Positions 1 to 12,343 of a stretch of 64,000 nucleotides of DNA are shown piece after piece (positions within the stretch are counted from its first letter, which is position 1; every line of letters starts with the position of its first letter). Source of the DNA: Pseudomonas sp. Q1-7 (GTDB taxonomy: Bacteria; Pseudomonadota; Gammaproteobacteria; Pseudomonadales; Pseudomonadaceae); the NCBI RefSeq assembly GCF_028010285.1, contig NZ_CP116304.1, positions 3,674,501 to 3,738,500 of the forward strand, written 5' to 3'. The notes below the pieces were generated by a model. It worked only from the letters and a program-made list of their open reading frames with translations. It had not been told where the DNA came from and made no database searches. The translations under genes were made by a program, and so were the position numbers.

Positions 1-1883
1 ATCACCTTGAGGCCCGCCGCCGGTCGGCTCACCAGGCGGCTGAAGGCCTGCTCCGCCAGTTGCAGCTCAGGCGCGACGCCTGGCCGGAAGCACTCGGCGC
101 CGCTGCAGCGGTTGATTGGGTCGGGGCGCGCATTGAGGCCGGCGTAGCGGGTCAGCAGTTCCTCGGCGAAAGCACGCTTGGGGTCCCTTCCCGCCAGCGA
201 CAGGCCGCCGGGCGTGTCCTTGTCGATGCTCTGGTAGTCCAGCCACATCTTCACCTTGCCGCTGTTCTGGTACCAGTCATCCAGCAGTCCCGCACGGGAG
301 TCAGGCGGCATCAGACGCAGGAAGTTGACCTCGGCGCCATTGCGGATCAGGTCAAAATAGAGCCGTGTCTGCGCCTGATGGGACACATTGCCGAATACGT
401 CGAAGTTGACCACCAACTGGTAATAGGTGCGCTCGAACAGCGGGTAGTCCATCCACCAGATGGTTTGCGGAATCTCGCCGATCAGGCCTCTGCGCACCGA
501 CGCGCTGTCGTGCTGGCGGAAGATCGACAGCAGCGCGTTGTCGTTGCCTGTCCAGATATGCGACCAGTTGGGCGGCGGCGCCTCGGCATAGGCCTCCATG
601 CGGAGCGCCTCGTACGCGTTGCGCTTGTTGCGATAGCTGTGCCAGAGGCCGAGCAGATCGCCGATCTCATCGAACTGGCCGGGCATCGCCAACAGTGGCG
701 TGGCCTCTTCACGGTATGCGGAATTGGTGATGTAGAGGTCGTGGGACGGGTCCTGGAACAGCGCCCAGAAGTTATCGCGAATCACGTCGGTGGCGATCTG
801 CCCGCGGCAGACCGGGCCACGGATAAAGGTCCGCACGAAGTATTCGGCGTTATCCAGCATGAACTGGTAGCGCGCCCGCGCCGGAATGGCCTGGAAGGTC
901 TCGAATGGGTTGGCCCGGCGCTGGGCGCCATAGCCCGGAACGGCGTCCACCCGCCAGTCGCCGCTGAAGAACAGCTCCTTCACCCGCGCCAGCTTCGCCG
1001 CACTCAGCGGATAGGTGATGTGGGTCTTGTGCACGATCGAGCCCTGGATCGGCCAGAGGCGGTAGTAGAAGGTGTTGCCCGGATCGTCGTTGGGGCGCCG
1101 CGTAGCGATGGGGTCGATGGGTTGGCCAGTGGGCGTGCGCGAACGCACCAACTGGAAGAAATGACCCTGCTCACCCGCCTCGAAGTACAGGTGCGCCAGG
1201 AACAGATGCTCGAACAGCCATCGGCCCACCAGCGCCTCGCGGGCGCCCGGCGCATTCAGCAGGGCCTCCCACTGGGCCACCTGGCGAACCTCTGCCGCGC
1301 TGGGTTGCGGGGGCCGCTCCTCGCTCTTGCCGCCTTCGGACAGCCAGCGTTGCAGCGTCTGGTACTCGCTATCGGTCAGGCCGGTCACCGCGAAGGGCAT
1401 GCCGGCACGGGCGTGTTTCCGGGCGTAGGCGTCGAACTCGCCGGGCAGCGGGCACTGGTTCTGGCGGTCGATGCTGATATCCAGGTCAGCCGGTAGCTTG
1501 GCGTTGGGCGCCAACGGGTTAGCGCGGCCCAGCTCCAGCATCCGCGCCATCAAGGCCGCCTGGGCGCCATTGGCGTCCAGCACCGAATGAAAGCCCTTGC
1601 GCCGCCAGGCGTCGGCCCCGTGGGCGTCGAAATAAAGCCGGGTGCTGTCCTGAGCCCTGGTGCGGCCGCCGTCATACACGGGCACCTTGCTGGCACCGCG
1701 TACGGCCCCCTCGGCGCTGCCCAGGTTCAGTTGGCAGGGCGAGTCGTAGCAGGCATGGCAGGCCACGCACTTCTGCGTGAAGATCGGCTGGATGTCGCGG
1801 CTGTAGGAGAGTTCGGCCGCCGGGCCCGGACGCCCCCACAGCATGAGCAGGACAAACAAGGCAGCTAGCGTGCGCGGCGACAT
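1..1883 (-). CDS. cti: Fatty acid cis/trans isomerase (partial, 3' end outside window)
   Basis: Cti is a periplasmic haem protein that converts cis-unsaturated membrane fatty acids to the trans form without lipid turnover, stiffening the membrane under solvent or heat stress. This frame was read by hand on the reverse strand. It is open for 627 codons from the ATG at 1883 to the window edge, against about 760 residues for the family, so the C-terminus is missing. Residues 1-22 look like a Sec signal peptide, and a c-type haem site CVACH lies at residues 39-43, as in known Cti proteins. It is divergent from metH across about 170 bp. The family call rests on the haem motif, length and synteny. 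Confidence 0.88.
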   Translation of the reverse strand, partial: MSPRTLAALFVLLMLWGRPGPAAELSYSRDIQPIFTQKCVACHACYDSPCQLNLGSAEGAVRGASKVPVYDGGRTRAQDSTRLYFDAHGADAWRRKGFHSVLDANGAQAALMARMLELGRANPLAPNAKLPADLDISIDRQNQCPLPGEFDAYARKHARAGMPFAVTGLTDSEYQTLQRWLSEGGKSEERPPQPSAAEVRQVAQWEALLNAPGAREALVGRWLFEHLFLAHLYFEAGEQGHFFQLVRSRTPTGQPIDPIATRRPNDDPGNTFYYRLWPIQGSIVHKTHITYPLSAAKLARVKELFFSGDWRVDAVPGYGAQRRANPFETFQAIPARARYQFMLDNAEYFVRTFIRGPVCRGQIATDVIRDNFWALFQDPSHDLYITNSAYREEATPLLAMPGQFDEIGDLLGLWHSYRNKRNAYEALRMEAYAEAPPPNWSHIWTGNDNALLSIFRQHDSASVRRGLIGEIPQTIWWMDYPLFERTYYQLVVNFDVFGNVSHQAQTRLYFDLIRNGAEVNFLRLMPPDSRAGLLDDWYQNSGKVKMWLDYQSIDKDTPGGLSLAGRDPKRAFAEELLTRYAGLNARPDPINRCSGAECFRPGVAPELQLAEQAFSRLVSRPAAGLKV

Positions 1884-2055
1884 GACTCGATCCCTGATAG
1901 GCGAATGGGCGGATTTTACTGGCTTGCGACAACTCGCGACCATACGGCCCCGACCACAACATGAGCAAAATTCATGGAAATGGCGGACAAGCTAAAAATT
2001 ACTAAGGTTTTGCTATCATCCCCGCCTTTGTTCACGCCAGCCTCAGGTAGCTCCC

Positions 2056-5766
<3,711 letters not shown>

Positions 5767-5780
5767 GTTCGGTGCTGACT

Positions 5781-5820
5781 TGTGGGAGCGAATTTATTCG
5801 CGAGTGAATTCGCGCCTACA
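5781..5820. repeat. REP-like palindromic repeat
   Basis: An imperfect palindrome starting TGTGGGAGCGAAT, with a TTCGCGA centre, closely matches the repeat at 18344-18381. Such extragenic palindromes are typical of Pseudomonas intergenic DNA. This copy is more degenerate than the second one. The following stretch to 5908 holds further short GC-rich inverted repeats and no gene. Confidence 0.65.
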
Positions 5821-5908
5821 TCGGCTGCAACCGACCCGCAGGTCGGAGGAAATCCGGGAGCCATGGCACGAATTCCCCCGGATTGCATCCGGGAAGTCTC
5901 GGAACAAG

Positions 5909-6125
5909 AAAAAGCCCCGCGAGTGCGGTAATGCTGTTCACATAACGAAGTAACGGGACTCGATCAGTCCCCTCGCCCCTTTGGGGAGAGGGTTAGGGAG
6001 AGGGGAAAACAACTGTTTCGCAGGGAGTTCGCCCCTCTCCCCCAGCCCCTCTCCCATGAATGGGAGAGGGGAGCGAGTCATGCGCGCGCTTAAGTGAACA
6101 GCATTACGCGAGTGCGGGGCTTTTT
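5909..6125. terminator. Bidirectional Rho-independent terminator split by a MITE
   Basis: The left arm AAAAAGCCCCGC (5909-5920) and right arm GCGGGGCTTTTT (6114-6125) would form a 12-bp stem with loop GAGT if the inserted 180 bp and one direct repeat were removed. It lies between metH (forward) and the DUF1883 gene (reverse) and would have served both. The insertion occupies the loop, so the two arms are now about 190 bp apart. Confidence 0.8.
5928..6107 (+). mobile_element. MITE sharing the ends of the IS4-family element
   Basis: This 180-bp non-coding insertion starts GTAATGCTGTTCACATAA and ends TTAAGTGAACAGCATTAC, matching the left and right ends of the two IS4-family copies at 43323 and 54980 respectively. 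It is flanked by the 9-bp direct repeat GCGAGTGCG (5919-5927 and 6108-6116). The interior lacks transposase sequence and consists of CCCCTCTCCC-type inverted repeats that are common in proteobacterial intergenic repeats. It presumably moves in trans using the IS4 transposase. Its orientation, left end toward metH, matches that of the full copies relative to their upstream genes. Confidence 0.85.
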
Positions 6126-6139
6126 CTTGGCATTGGGGT

Positions 6140-6433
6140 TCAGCTCTTGGTGCGGCGCACAAACTTGATCGACCACTCGAAGTTGGGCTTGCGCGTGACG
6201 CTGATGGCGCGGCGGGTGACGGTGTCCAGGGTGACGTTCCAGAAGCCGGTGCTGGGCACGACGATCTTCGCCGGGAAACGGTCGAAGGCGCCGCCGTGGT
6301 AGCTGTGCCGCCCACCGTTCTTGAAGCTGCGGAAGTTCGCATCGTTCATCAGACGGATGTTGCAGGTCTGCGAACACTGGATGACGACCAGGTCGCCTTC
6401 ATTTAGGTGCTCGCGCTGATGGATGAACTTCAT
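6140..6433 (-). CDS. DUF1883 domain protein
   Basis: A 97-residue protein starting MKFIHQREHL that matches my memory of the DUF1883 family (small conserved proteins with motifs such as VVIQCSQTCNIRLMND and YHGGAFDRFPAKI). Its function is not established. There is no signal peptide or membrane segment, so it is probably cytoplasmic. The upstream in-frame extension of 18 residues lacks family character, so the internal ATG at 6433 was chosen. It is convergent with metH, and both once shared the terminator now split by the MITE. Confidence 0.8.
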   Translation of the reverse strand: MKFIHQREHLNEGDLVVIQCSQTCNIRLMNDANFRSFKNGGRHSYHGGAFDRFPAKIVVPSTGFWNVTLDTVTRRAISVTRKPNFEWSIKFVRRTKS

Positions 6434-6604
6434 GAACCACTCCCGAATCGCTGGATCGAACAGCGCGGCAGGATAGCACGGAGGCAAAGGCCGCTGCCTC
6501 GCCTACGCTGTAGAAGCCGACCAGGCGGGTTGCCCGGGCGAAACAGCAGGCTTCCGCTCGTACAGCTACCCCTTCCGGACCCGATCGACCAAGGTGGACA
6601 TGAC

Positions 6605-7216
6605 ATGCAGCACAGCAACCGAATTCCCGCGCTCCTGATCGCCCTAAGCCTTCTTGCAGCTTGTAGCAGCCAGGCCGAGAACAACGAAGGGCTGAACGCG
6701 ACCACCAGCACCGCCGAAGCCTACGCCTCGGGCGTGCCCGGCAGCGTCATCTCCGAGACCGAACGAATTTCGGCGGTGGTCACGGCCGTCGACCAGCAGA
6801 AACGGACCTTCACCCTGAAGGACGACCAGGGCCACCACCAGACTTTCAACGCGATACCGGAAATGCGCAATTTTTCGCAGTTGAAGGTGGGCGACCGGGT
6901 CAACGCGGTGGTCACCCACGAACGCGTGATCCAACTGCGCGCGCCCGACGCCCCCATGGAAGATGGCGCCGCCGGCCTGGTGGCGAGCGCGCCGGAAGGT
7001 GGCAAGCCGGGCATGCTGGTGGCCAATACGGTGGAGATCACCGCCGTGATCAAGGCCATCGACACCACTCAGCACACCGCCACCCTGGCGTTCGCCGACG
7101 GCAGCCGCAAGGTGGTGAGGGTGCGTCCGGACATCGAGCTCAAGCCGTCCTACCTCAATCAGGAAGTGGTGATCCGCATGACCTCGGCACTGGCCATCAG
7201 CGTCGAGGCCCCTTGA
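6605..7216 (+). CDS. Putative lipoprotein
   Basis: This 203-residue protein starts MQHSNRIPALL, followed by a hydrophobic stretch and the lipobox LAAC at about residues 16-19, so lipid attachment at Cys19 and an envelope location are expected. The mature part has two similar beta-rich segments, around ISAVVTAVDQQKRTFTLKD and ITAVIKAIDTTQHTATLAF, suggesting an internal duplication of a small domain. I do not recognise a named family and assign no function. The longer in-frame extension upstream was rejected because the signal peptide begins at this ATG. Confidence 0.72.
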   Translation: MQHSNRIPALLIALSLLAACSSQAENNEGLNATTSTAEAYASGVPGSVISETERISAVVTAVDQQKRTFTLKDDQGHHQTFNAIPEMRNFSQLKVGDRVNAVVTHERVIQLRAPDAPMEDGAAGLVASAPEGGKPGMLVANTVEITAVIKAIDTTQHTATLAFADGSRKVVRVRPDIELKPSYLNQEVVIRMTSALAISVEAP

Positions 7217-7277
7217 CCGCACCAACCGGTGGGCGGGTCTGCCCGCCCGCCGGGGACAGTGATAGGATGCGCGCCCC

Positions 7278-8318
7278 ATGCGCATCCTCGATATCCATCA
7301 ACGCCTCGCCGACCTCGGCGCATTGCCCGTCCATCGCGGTCGGGTGGTGCGCGCCTGGCTACAAGGCAAGCCCCTCGACGCCGGTACCCGCCGCCAGCAT
7401 ACCGAGCACTTCCTGCCCCTCAGTGTCCGCGACGGCCTGCCCGCCCTGGCCGGCGAGCTGGACGGTCTGGCGCGGCTGCGCTCGGAACATCCCGGCGCCG
7501 ACGGCTCGGCCCGCCTGCTGGTGGCCCTGCGCGATGGCCAGATGGTCGAGAGCGTGCTGCTGCCCCGCGACGGACTCTGCGTTTCCACCCAGGTCGGCTG
7601 TGCCGTGGGCTGCGTGTTCTGCATGACCGGCAAGAGTGGCCTGCTGCGCCAGGTGGGCAGCGCCGAGATCGTCGCCCAGGTCGCCCTCGCCCGCCGCTTC
7701 CGCCCGGTGAAGAAGGTGGTGTTCATGGGCATGGGCGAGCCGGCGCACAACCTCGAGAACGTCCTGGAAGCCATCGACCTGCTGGGCACCGACGGCGGCA
7801 TCGGCCACAAGAACCTGGTGTTCTCCACCGTGGGCGACCTGCGCGTCTTCGAGCGTCTGCCACGGGAGCGGGTCAAGCCGGCCCTGGCGCTGTCGCTGCA
7901 CACCACCCGCGCCGACCTGCGCGAGCGACTGCTGCCCAAGGCACCGCGCATCACCCCGGATGAGCTGGTGGAGCTGGGCGAACGCTATGCCCGCGGCATC
8001 GGCTACCCGATCCAGTACCAATGGACGCTGCTCAGGGGCATCAACGACAGCCAGGAGGAAATGGACGGCATCCTCCGCCTGCTCAAAGGCAAGTACGCGG
8101 TGATGAACCTCATCCCCTACAACAGCCTGGACGATGACCAGTACCAACGCCCGGACGGCGAGCGCATCGTGCAGATGGTCCGTTACCTGCACAGCCGCGG
8201 CATCCTCACCAAGGTGCGCAACTCCGCGGGCCAGGACGTCGAAGGTGGCTGCGGCCAGTTGCGCGCCCGCGCGGTGGAGCAGGTGAACACCCGCCGCCTG
8301 CACCGCCCCGCTTCCTGA
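7278..8318 (+). CDS. RlmN/Cfr-family radical SAM RNA methyltransferase
   Basis: A 346-residue radical SAM protein of the RlmN/Cfr family. Its cluster-binding motif CAVGCVFC supplies Cys108, Cys112 and Cys115. Cys325, in EGGCGQL, corresponds to the methyl-carrying cysteine of the dual-methylation mechanism. RlmN methylates C2 of adenosine in 23S rRNA and some tRNAs. This protein is probably a paralogue and not rlmN itself, because RlmN normally sits near ndk and hisS. The substrate is therefore uncertain. The ATG at 7278 immediately precedes a well-conserved start, and the gene follows the lipoprotein gene by 61 bp. Confidence 0.85.
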   Translation: MRILDIHQRLADLGALPVHRGRVVRAWLQGKPLDAGTRRQHTEHFLPLSVRDGLPALAGELDGLARLRSEHPGADGSARLLVALRDGQMVESVLLPRDGLCVSTQVGCAVGCVFCMTGKSGLLRQVGSAEIVAQVALARRFRPVKKVVFMGMGEPAHNLENVLEAIDLLGTDGGIGHKNLVFSTVGDLRVFERLPRERVKPALALSLHTTRADLRERLLPKAPRITPDELVELGERYARGIGYPIQYQWTLLRGINDSQEEMDGILRLLKGKYAVMNLIPYNSLDDDQYQRPDGERIVQMVRYLHSRGILTKVRNSAGQDVEGGCGQLRARAVEQVNTRRLHRPAS

Positions 8319-8373
8319 TCGAGCGAACGGCATTTCCCGGCCGACGAGCTAAGCTCAGGCCAGGAGGTGCCCC

Positions 8374-8592
8374 ATGGACGACAAGAACCACGACCAACCC
8401 CTGAGCTTCCGCGAGATGCTGCAAAGCGTGCTCGCCGCGGCCTTTGGCGTGCAGAGCGGGAAGAACCGCACCCGCGACTTCAGCCGTGGCAAACCCAGCC
8501 ATTTCATCCTGCTCGGCGTACTCTTCACCGCGGTCTTCGTGGTGCTGCTCTATGGGCTGGTGCGGCTGGTGCTGCACCTCGCGGGCGTCTGA
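8374..8592 (+). CDS. DUF2970 small membrane protein
   Basis: A 72-residue protein with a charged N-terminal half (FREMLQSVLAAAFGVQ) and one C-terminal transmembrane helix (FILLGVLFTAVFVVLLYGLV). The length and layout fit DUF2970, a small proteobacterial inner-membrane family of unknown function. A CAGGAGGTG ribosome site lies just before the ATG. It ends 3 bp before the convergent stop of the periplasmic binding protein gene. Confidence 0.82.
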   Translation: MDDKNHDQPLSFREMLQSVLAAAFGVQSGKNRTRDFSRGKPSHFILLGVLFTAVFVVLLYGLVRLVLHLAGV

Positions 8593-8595
8593 ACC

Positions 8596-9681
8596 TCAGT
8601 CGATCAGCGGGTCCAGGGAGAAGCGGTATTCACGCGCGCCCTGCTTGCCGACCAGGCTGTACGCGCGAAAGTCCAGGTCATACCCCTGCCGCTCCAAATG
8701 CCGCAGGAGGCGGATCGCCTTGTTTCGGTCCAGCGCCTGGAACAACCGGACCTCGCGGTCCTTGCCGCCATGCTGGGCGAAATCCACGCCGGCATCGTAG
8801 TCATGCAACAGGACCATGGCCCAGCCGCCGAGCGTGAAGTGGCCGCTGACCAGTGCGCCGATCTTGCCGTCGAGATAGGTGCGCAGCACTTCCGGGGAAT
8901 TGTTCAGCGCGGAAAACAGCACGGCCTGCCCCGGCTCGCGGCCCAGTTCGCTGGCCGCCCGCATGGCGCCAAAGGCCATCTCATCGTTGGCCGACCACAC
9001 CACCTTGGTATCCGGATAGCGTTGCAGCAATTGCAGGGCCTGGGTATAGGCGCGCTCGCGGCTCCATTCGCTGTAAACCAGTTGCCGCAGGCGCGCATTG
9101 GGGAATTCCGCCAGCGCCCGCATGAGGCCCTGCTCACGGCGTTGGGCGGCGGGCGTCTGCTTGACACCGGAGAACGCCAGCATGTCGAAAGGTCGCCCCG
9201 GCGCCAGACGATCCTGCTGCTCCAGCAACGAACGCGCCATCAGGTAGCCGGCCTCCTCGTCGTTCGGGACCATGCTGCCGATCCAGTCGGGATGGCGCTC
9301 CCGGGTGCCGCCGGTCACCGACTGCTGATCGCCGGTGAGGGTGCTGTTCACGGCAAACAGCTTGACGCCGCTGCCACGGGCCAGGCGAAGGATCTCGGGG
9401 CCGGCGTACTGTTCGTTGACGAAGAGCAGATAATCGGGCCGATCCTTACCGCGCAGCACCTCGCGGGCCTGATCGAGCATCAGGTCGAGGTTGCGCTCGG
9501 CATAGCGGATTTCCAACTCCATGCCCAGGTCGCGGGCGGCCGCCTGCATGAATTGTGCGTAACTGGCCCAGAACGGCTCCTGGGCCCGGCCGGGATTGAG
9601 AAACACCACAGAGGCGGCACTCAGCGACTGACTGAGACCCAGACAGAGGAAAAACAGAAGGGTGGCACAACGTCCTTTCAT
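8596..9681 (-). CDS. Periplasmic binding protein, sugar/LacI-type fold
   Basis: This 361-residue protein has an N-terminal signal peptide (MKGRCATLLFFLCLGLSQSLSA) and a type I periplasmic-binding-protein fold: VVFLNPG at the N-lobe, VWSANDEMAFGAM and a late GALVSGHF strand. Such proteins bind sugars or signalling ligands in the periplasm. No ABC permease or ATPase lies nearby, so it may feed a sensor (for example a GGDEF or histidine kinase) encoded elsewhere instead of a transporter. The ligand cannot be inferred. Confidence 0.78.
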   Translation of the reverse strand: MKGRCATLLFFLCLGLSQSLSAASVVFLNPGRAQEPFWASYAQFMQAAARDLGMELEIRYAERNLDLMLDQAREVLRGKDRPDYLLFVNEQYAGPEILRLARGSGVKLFAVNSTLTGDQQSVTGGTRERHPDWIGSMVPNDEEAGYLMARSLLEQQDRLAPGRPFDMLAFSGVKQTPAAQRREQGLMRALAEFPNARLRQLVYSEWSRERAYTQALQLLQRYPDTKVVWSANDEMAFGAMRAASELGREPGQAVLFSALNNSPEVLRTYLDGKIGALVSGHFTLGGWAMVLLHDYDAGVDFAQHGGKDREVRLFQALDRNKAIRLLRHLERQGYDLDFRAYSLVGKQGAREYRFSLDPLID

Positions 9682-9775
9682 TCCATCACCCAGAAAAATC
9701 GGCGGCGCAGTATAACTGCTAATCGCAGGGCGATCGGACGGGCGAAAGCCGGCCGGATGATCCGGCCGGCGCGTG

Positions 9776-9889
9776 TTATTGGTGGCTGACCCAGAAAACG
9801 GCAGTGGAAACGGCGATCAGGATCAGGAAGAAGATGGCCCAGGCATCGACCTTGCTGTCACCGTTGGATTCTTCGGAATGATCGGTCAT
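9776..9889 (-). CDS. Small single-span membrane protein
   Basis: A 37-residue ORF (MTDHSEESNGD at the start) with an acidic, serine-rich N-terminus and one hydrophobic segment, AWAIFFLILIAVSTAVFWVS. A GGGGGAT ribosome site sits just upstream of the ATG at 9889. The longer in-frame ORF beginning at 9979 has no supporting signal. The layout resembles widely conserved short Pseudomonas hypothetical proteins. Its function is unknown. Confidence 0.6.
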   Translation of the reverse strand: MTDHSEESNGDSKVDAWAIFFLILIAVSTAVFWVSHQ

Positions 9890-10124
9890 GGCATCCCCCG
9901 TAGTTGTGGTTATTAGTCGGCTTGCCCTCCGAGTAAAGACCAGGCCCCGCCGAGCCTCAAGCCGATGGTTATGCACCACCCCCAGGCAATAACTTCTGGT
10001 TCTTTACATATACTCAAACTTCACTTTTGCGCATAACCCCGAACTGGTATCTTCCTCCGGCTCCGCGGGGAGTGCGCGGCCGTGCGCGCAGAAGAGCTGT
10101 AGCAGCCTGACAACAGGACATTTC

Positions 10125-11783
10125 ATGTACGTATACGACGAGTACGATCAACGGATCGTCGAGGACCGCGTCAAGCAGTTCCGCGATCAGACCCGCCGCT
10201 ATCTGGAAGGCGAGCTTTCCGGCGAGGAATTCCGCCCGCTGCGCCTGCAGAACGGCCTGTACATCCAGCGCTACGCGCCCATGCTGCGCGTGGCCGTGCC
10301 CTACGGCCTGCTCTCGTCCGTCCAGGTGCGCAAGCTGGCCCAGATCGCTCGCGACTACGACAAGGGCTACGCCCACATCAGCACCCGCCAGAACGTCCAG
10401 TACAACTGGCCGGAACTGGAGGACGTGCCGGAAATCCTCGCCGAGCTGGCCACCGTACAGATGCACGCGATCCAGACCAGCGGCAACTGCATTCGTAACA
10501 CCACCACCGACCAGTTCGCCGGCGTGGCCCGCGACGAGATCGTCGACCCGCGCCCCTGGTGCGAGCTCATCCGCCAGTGGTCCACCTTCCACCCGGAATT
10601 CTCCCACCTGCCGCGCAAGTTCAAGATCGCGGTGAACGGCGCCGTGAGCGACCGCGCCGCCATCGAGGTGCATGACATCGGCCTGGAAGCGGTGAAGAAC
10701 GACGCCGGCGAGCTGGGCTTCCGCGTGTCCGTGGGCGGCGGCCTGGGCCGCACCCCGGTGGTGGGCAGCTTCATCAACGAATTCCTGCCCTGGCAGCACC
10801 TGATCAGTTACCTCGACGCCATTCTGCGCGTGTACAACCGCTACGGCCGTCGGGATAACAAGTACAAGGCGCGCATCAAGATCCTGGTCAAGGCGCTGAC
10901 TCCGGAAGTCTTCGCCGAGCGCGTCAACGCCGAGTGGGCCCACCTGAAAGACGGCCCCACCACCCTGACCGAAGCCGAAGTCGAGCGCGTCGCCAAGCAC
11001 TTCGTCGACCCAGCCTACCTGGCCCTGGAAGACCAGGACGCCGCCCTCGCCGCCCTGGACGCCGAGCACCCTGGCTTCGCCCGCTGGCGCAGCCGCAACG
11101 TCGTGGCCCACAAGAAACCCGGCTACGCCGCCGTGACCCTGTCGCTGAAGCCCACCGGCGTAGCCCCGGGCGACGTCACCGACAAGCAGCTGGACGCCAT
11201 CGCCGACCTGGCCGACCGCTACAGCTTCGGTGAAGTGCGCAACAGCCATAACCAGAACATCATCCTGGCCGACGTCGAGCAGGCCCAGCTCTTCACCCTC
11301 TGGGGCGAACTGCGCGAACTCGGCTTCGCCACCCCCAACGTGGGCCTGCTGACCGACATCATCTGCTGCCCGGGCGGTGACTTCTGCTCCCTGGCCAACG
11401 CCAAGTCGATCCCGGTCGCCGAAGCCATTCAGCGCCGTTTCGACGATCTGGACTACCTGTTCGACATCGGCAACCTGGACCTGAACATCTCCGGTTGCAT
11501 GAACGCCTGCGGGCACCACCACGTCGGCCACATCGGCATCCTCGGCGTGGACAAGAAAGGCCAGGAGTTCTACCAGGTGTCCCTTGGCGGCAGCGCCGGC
11601 CGCGACGCCAGCCTGGCGCAGATCCTCGGCCCGTCGTTCGCCCAGGACGAAATGGCCGACGTGATCGAGAAAATCATCAACGTCTACGTGGAACAGCGCA
11701 CCGAAGACGAGCAATTCCTCGACACCTTCCGCCGTATCGGTATCGACCCGTTCAAGGAGCGCGTATATGCAGCGAATCATTAA
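10125..11783 (+). CDS. cysI: Assimilatory sulfite/nitrite reductase haemoprotein
   Basis: CysI reduces sulfite to sulfide with six electrons for cysteine synthesis, using sirohaem coupled to a [4Fe-4S] cluster. At 552 residues it has the two ferredoxin-like halves of the family. The cluster ligands fit Cys414 and Cys420 (CCPGGDFC) plus Cys458 and Cys462 (SGCMNACG). The N-terminal substrate and sirohaem region includes ISTRQNVQYNW and QTSGNCIRN. AACAGGACATTTC provides an AGGA ribosome site. Its last 17 bp overlap the next gene, implying translational coupling. Confidence 0.95.
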   Translation: MYVYDEYDQRIVEDRVKQFRDQTRRYLEGELSGEEFRPLRLQNGLYIQRYAPMLRVAVPYGLLSSVQVRKLAQIARDYDKGYAHISTRQNVQYNWPELEDVPEILAELATVQMHAIQTSGNCIRNTTTDQFAGVARDEIVDPRPWCELIRQWSTFHPEFSHLPRKFKIAVNGAVSDRAAIEVHDIGLEAVKNDAGELGFRVSVGGGLGRTPVVGSFINEFLPWQHLISYLDAILRVYNRYGRRDNKYKARIKILVKALTPEVFAERVNAEWAHLKDGPTTLTEAEVERVAKHFVDPAYLALEDQDAALAALDAEHPGFARWRSRNVVAHKKPGYAAVTLSLKPTGVAPGDVTDKQLDAIADLADRYSFGEVRNSHNQNIILADVEQAQLFTLWGELRELGFATPNVGLLTDIICCPGGDFCSLANAKSIPVAEAIQRRFDDLDYLFDIGNLDLNISGCMNACGHHHVGHIGILGVDKKGQEFYQVSLGGSAGRDASLAQILGPSFAQDEMADVIEKIINVYVEQRTEDEQFLDTFRRIGIDPFKERVYAANH

Positions 11784-12267
11784 GAACGGCCAGGTGATCG
11801 ACGAAACCTGGCACCTGCTGGCCAAGGACGCGACCCTGGACGGTATCCCCAACTGCGACGACATCATCATCCCGCTGGCCCTCTGGCGCGACCACGCCCA
11901 TGCCCTGAAAGCCCGCGACGGCGGTCTGGGCATCTGGCTGGACAGCGACGAAGAGATCGAGGAAATCGCGGACGACCTGGCGCACTTCCAGGTCATCGCA
12001 CTGAACTTTCCGGCTTTCACCGATGGCCGCCACTCCTCCACCGCCTATCTGCTGCGCCAGCGCTATGGCTACCAGGGCGAAGTGCGTGCCATTGGCGACG
12101 TGCTGCGCGACCAGTTGTTCGCCCTGCGCCGCTGCGGTTTCGACGCCTTTGCCTTGCGCGCGGACAAGGACCCCTACGATGCCCTCAAGGCCTTCGAGGA
12201 GTTCGCCGAGGTCTACCAGGCTTCCAGCGACCAGCCCCTGCCGCTGTTCCGCCGCCGCTCGGCCTGA
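11767..12267 (+). CDS. DUF934 protein coupled to sulfite reductase
   Basis: A 166-residue DUF934 protein. The family is almost always encoded directly after a sulfite reductase gene and is presumed to help sulfite reduction or sulfate assimilation, though its biochemical role is unproven. Motifs include GRHSSTAYLLRQRYGYQGEVRAIGDVLRDQL, shown here only as a landmark region near residues 88-120. The start lies inside cysI (17-bp overlap), so the two are one operon. A strong terminator follows. Confidence 0.9.
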   Translation: MQRIIKNGQVIDETWHLLAKDATLDGIPNCDDIIIPLALWRDHAHALKARDGGLGIWLDSDEEIEEIADDLAHFQVIALNFPAFTDGRHSSTAYLLRQRYGYQGEVRAIGDVLRDQLFALRRCGFDAFALRADKDPYDALKAFEEFAEVYQASSDQPLPLFRRRSA

Positions 12268-12283
12268 GCGAAGCACCCGTGAG

Positions 12284-12309
12284 AAGCCCCGCGACTGCGG
12301 GGCTTTTTG
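12284..12309 (+). terminator. Terminator of cysI-DUF934
   Basis: AAGCCCCGC and GCGGGGCTT pair around a GACT loop and are followed by a T-run. This is a typical Rho-independent terminator closing the operon, and it may also serve the convergent tetR gene. Confidence 0.9.
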
Positions 12310-12343
12310 TTTGGTCCCATACGCCTTTCTTGCATGGGGCAGC

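Noticed and set aside
1974-2055. A riboswitch in the metH leader
   Set aside because: The 5' region is too short and lacks the conserved cores of cobalamin, SAM or SAH riboswitches.
5938-6342. A 134-codon reverse ORF across the MITE and DUF1883 region
   Set aside because: It spans the MITE boundary and a terminator arm and overlaps DUF1883 in another frame, with no family similarity.
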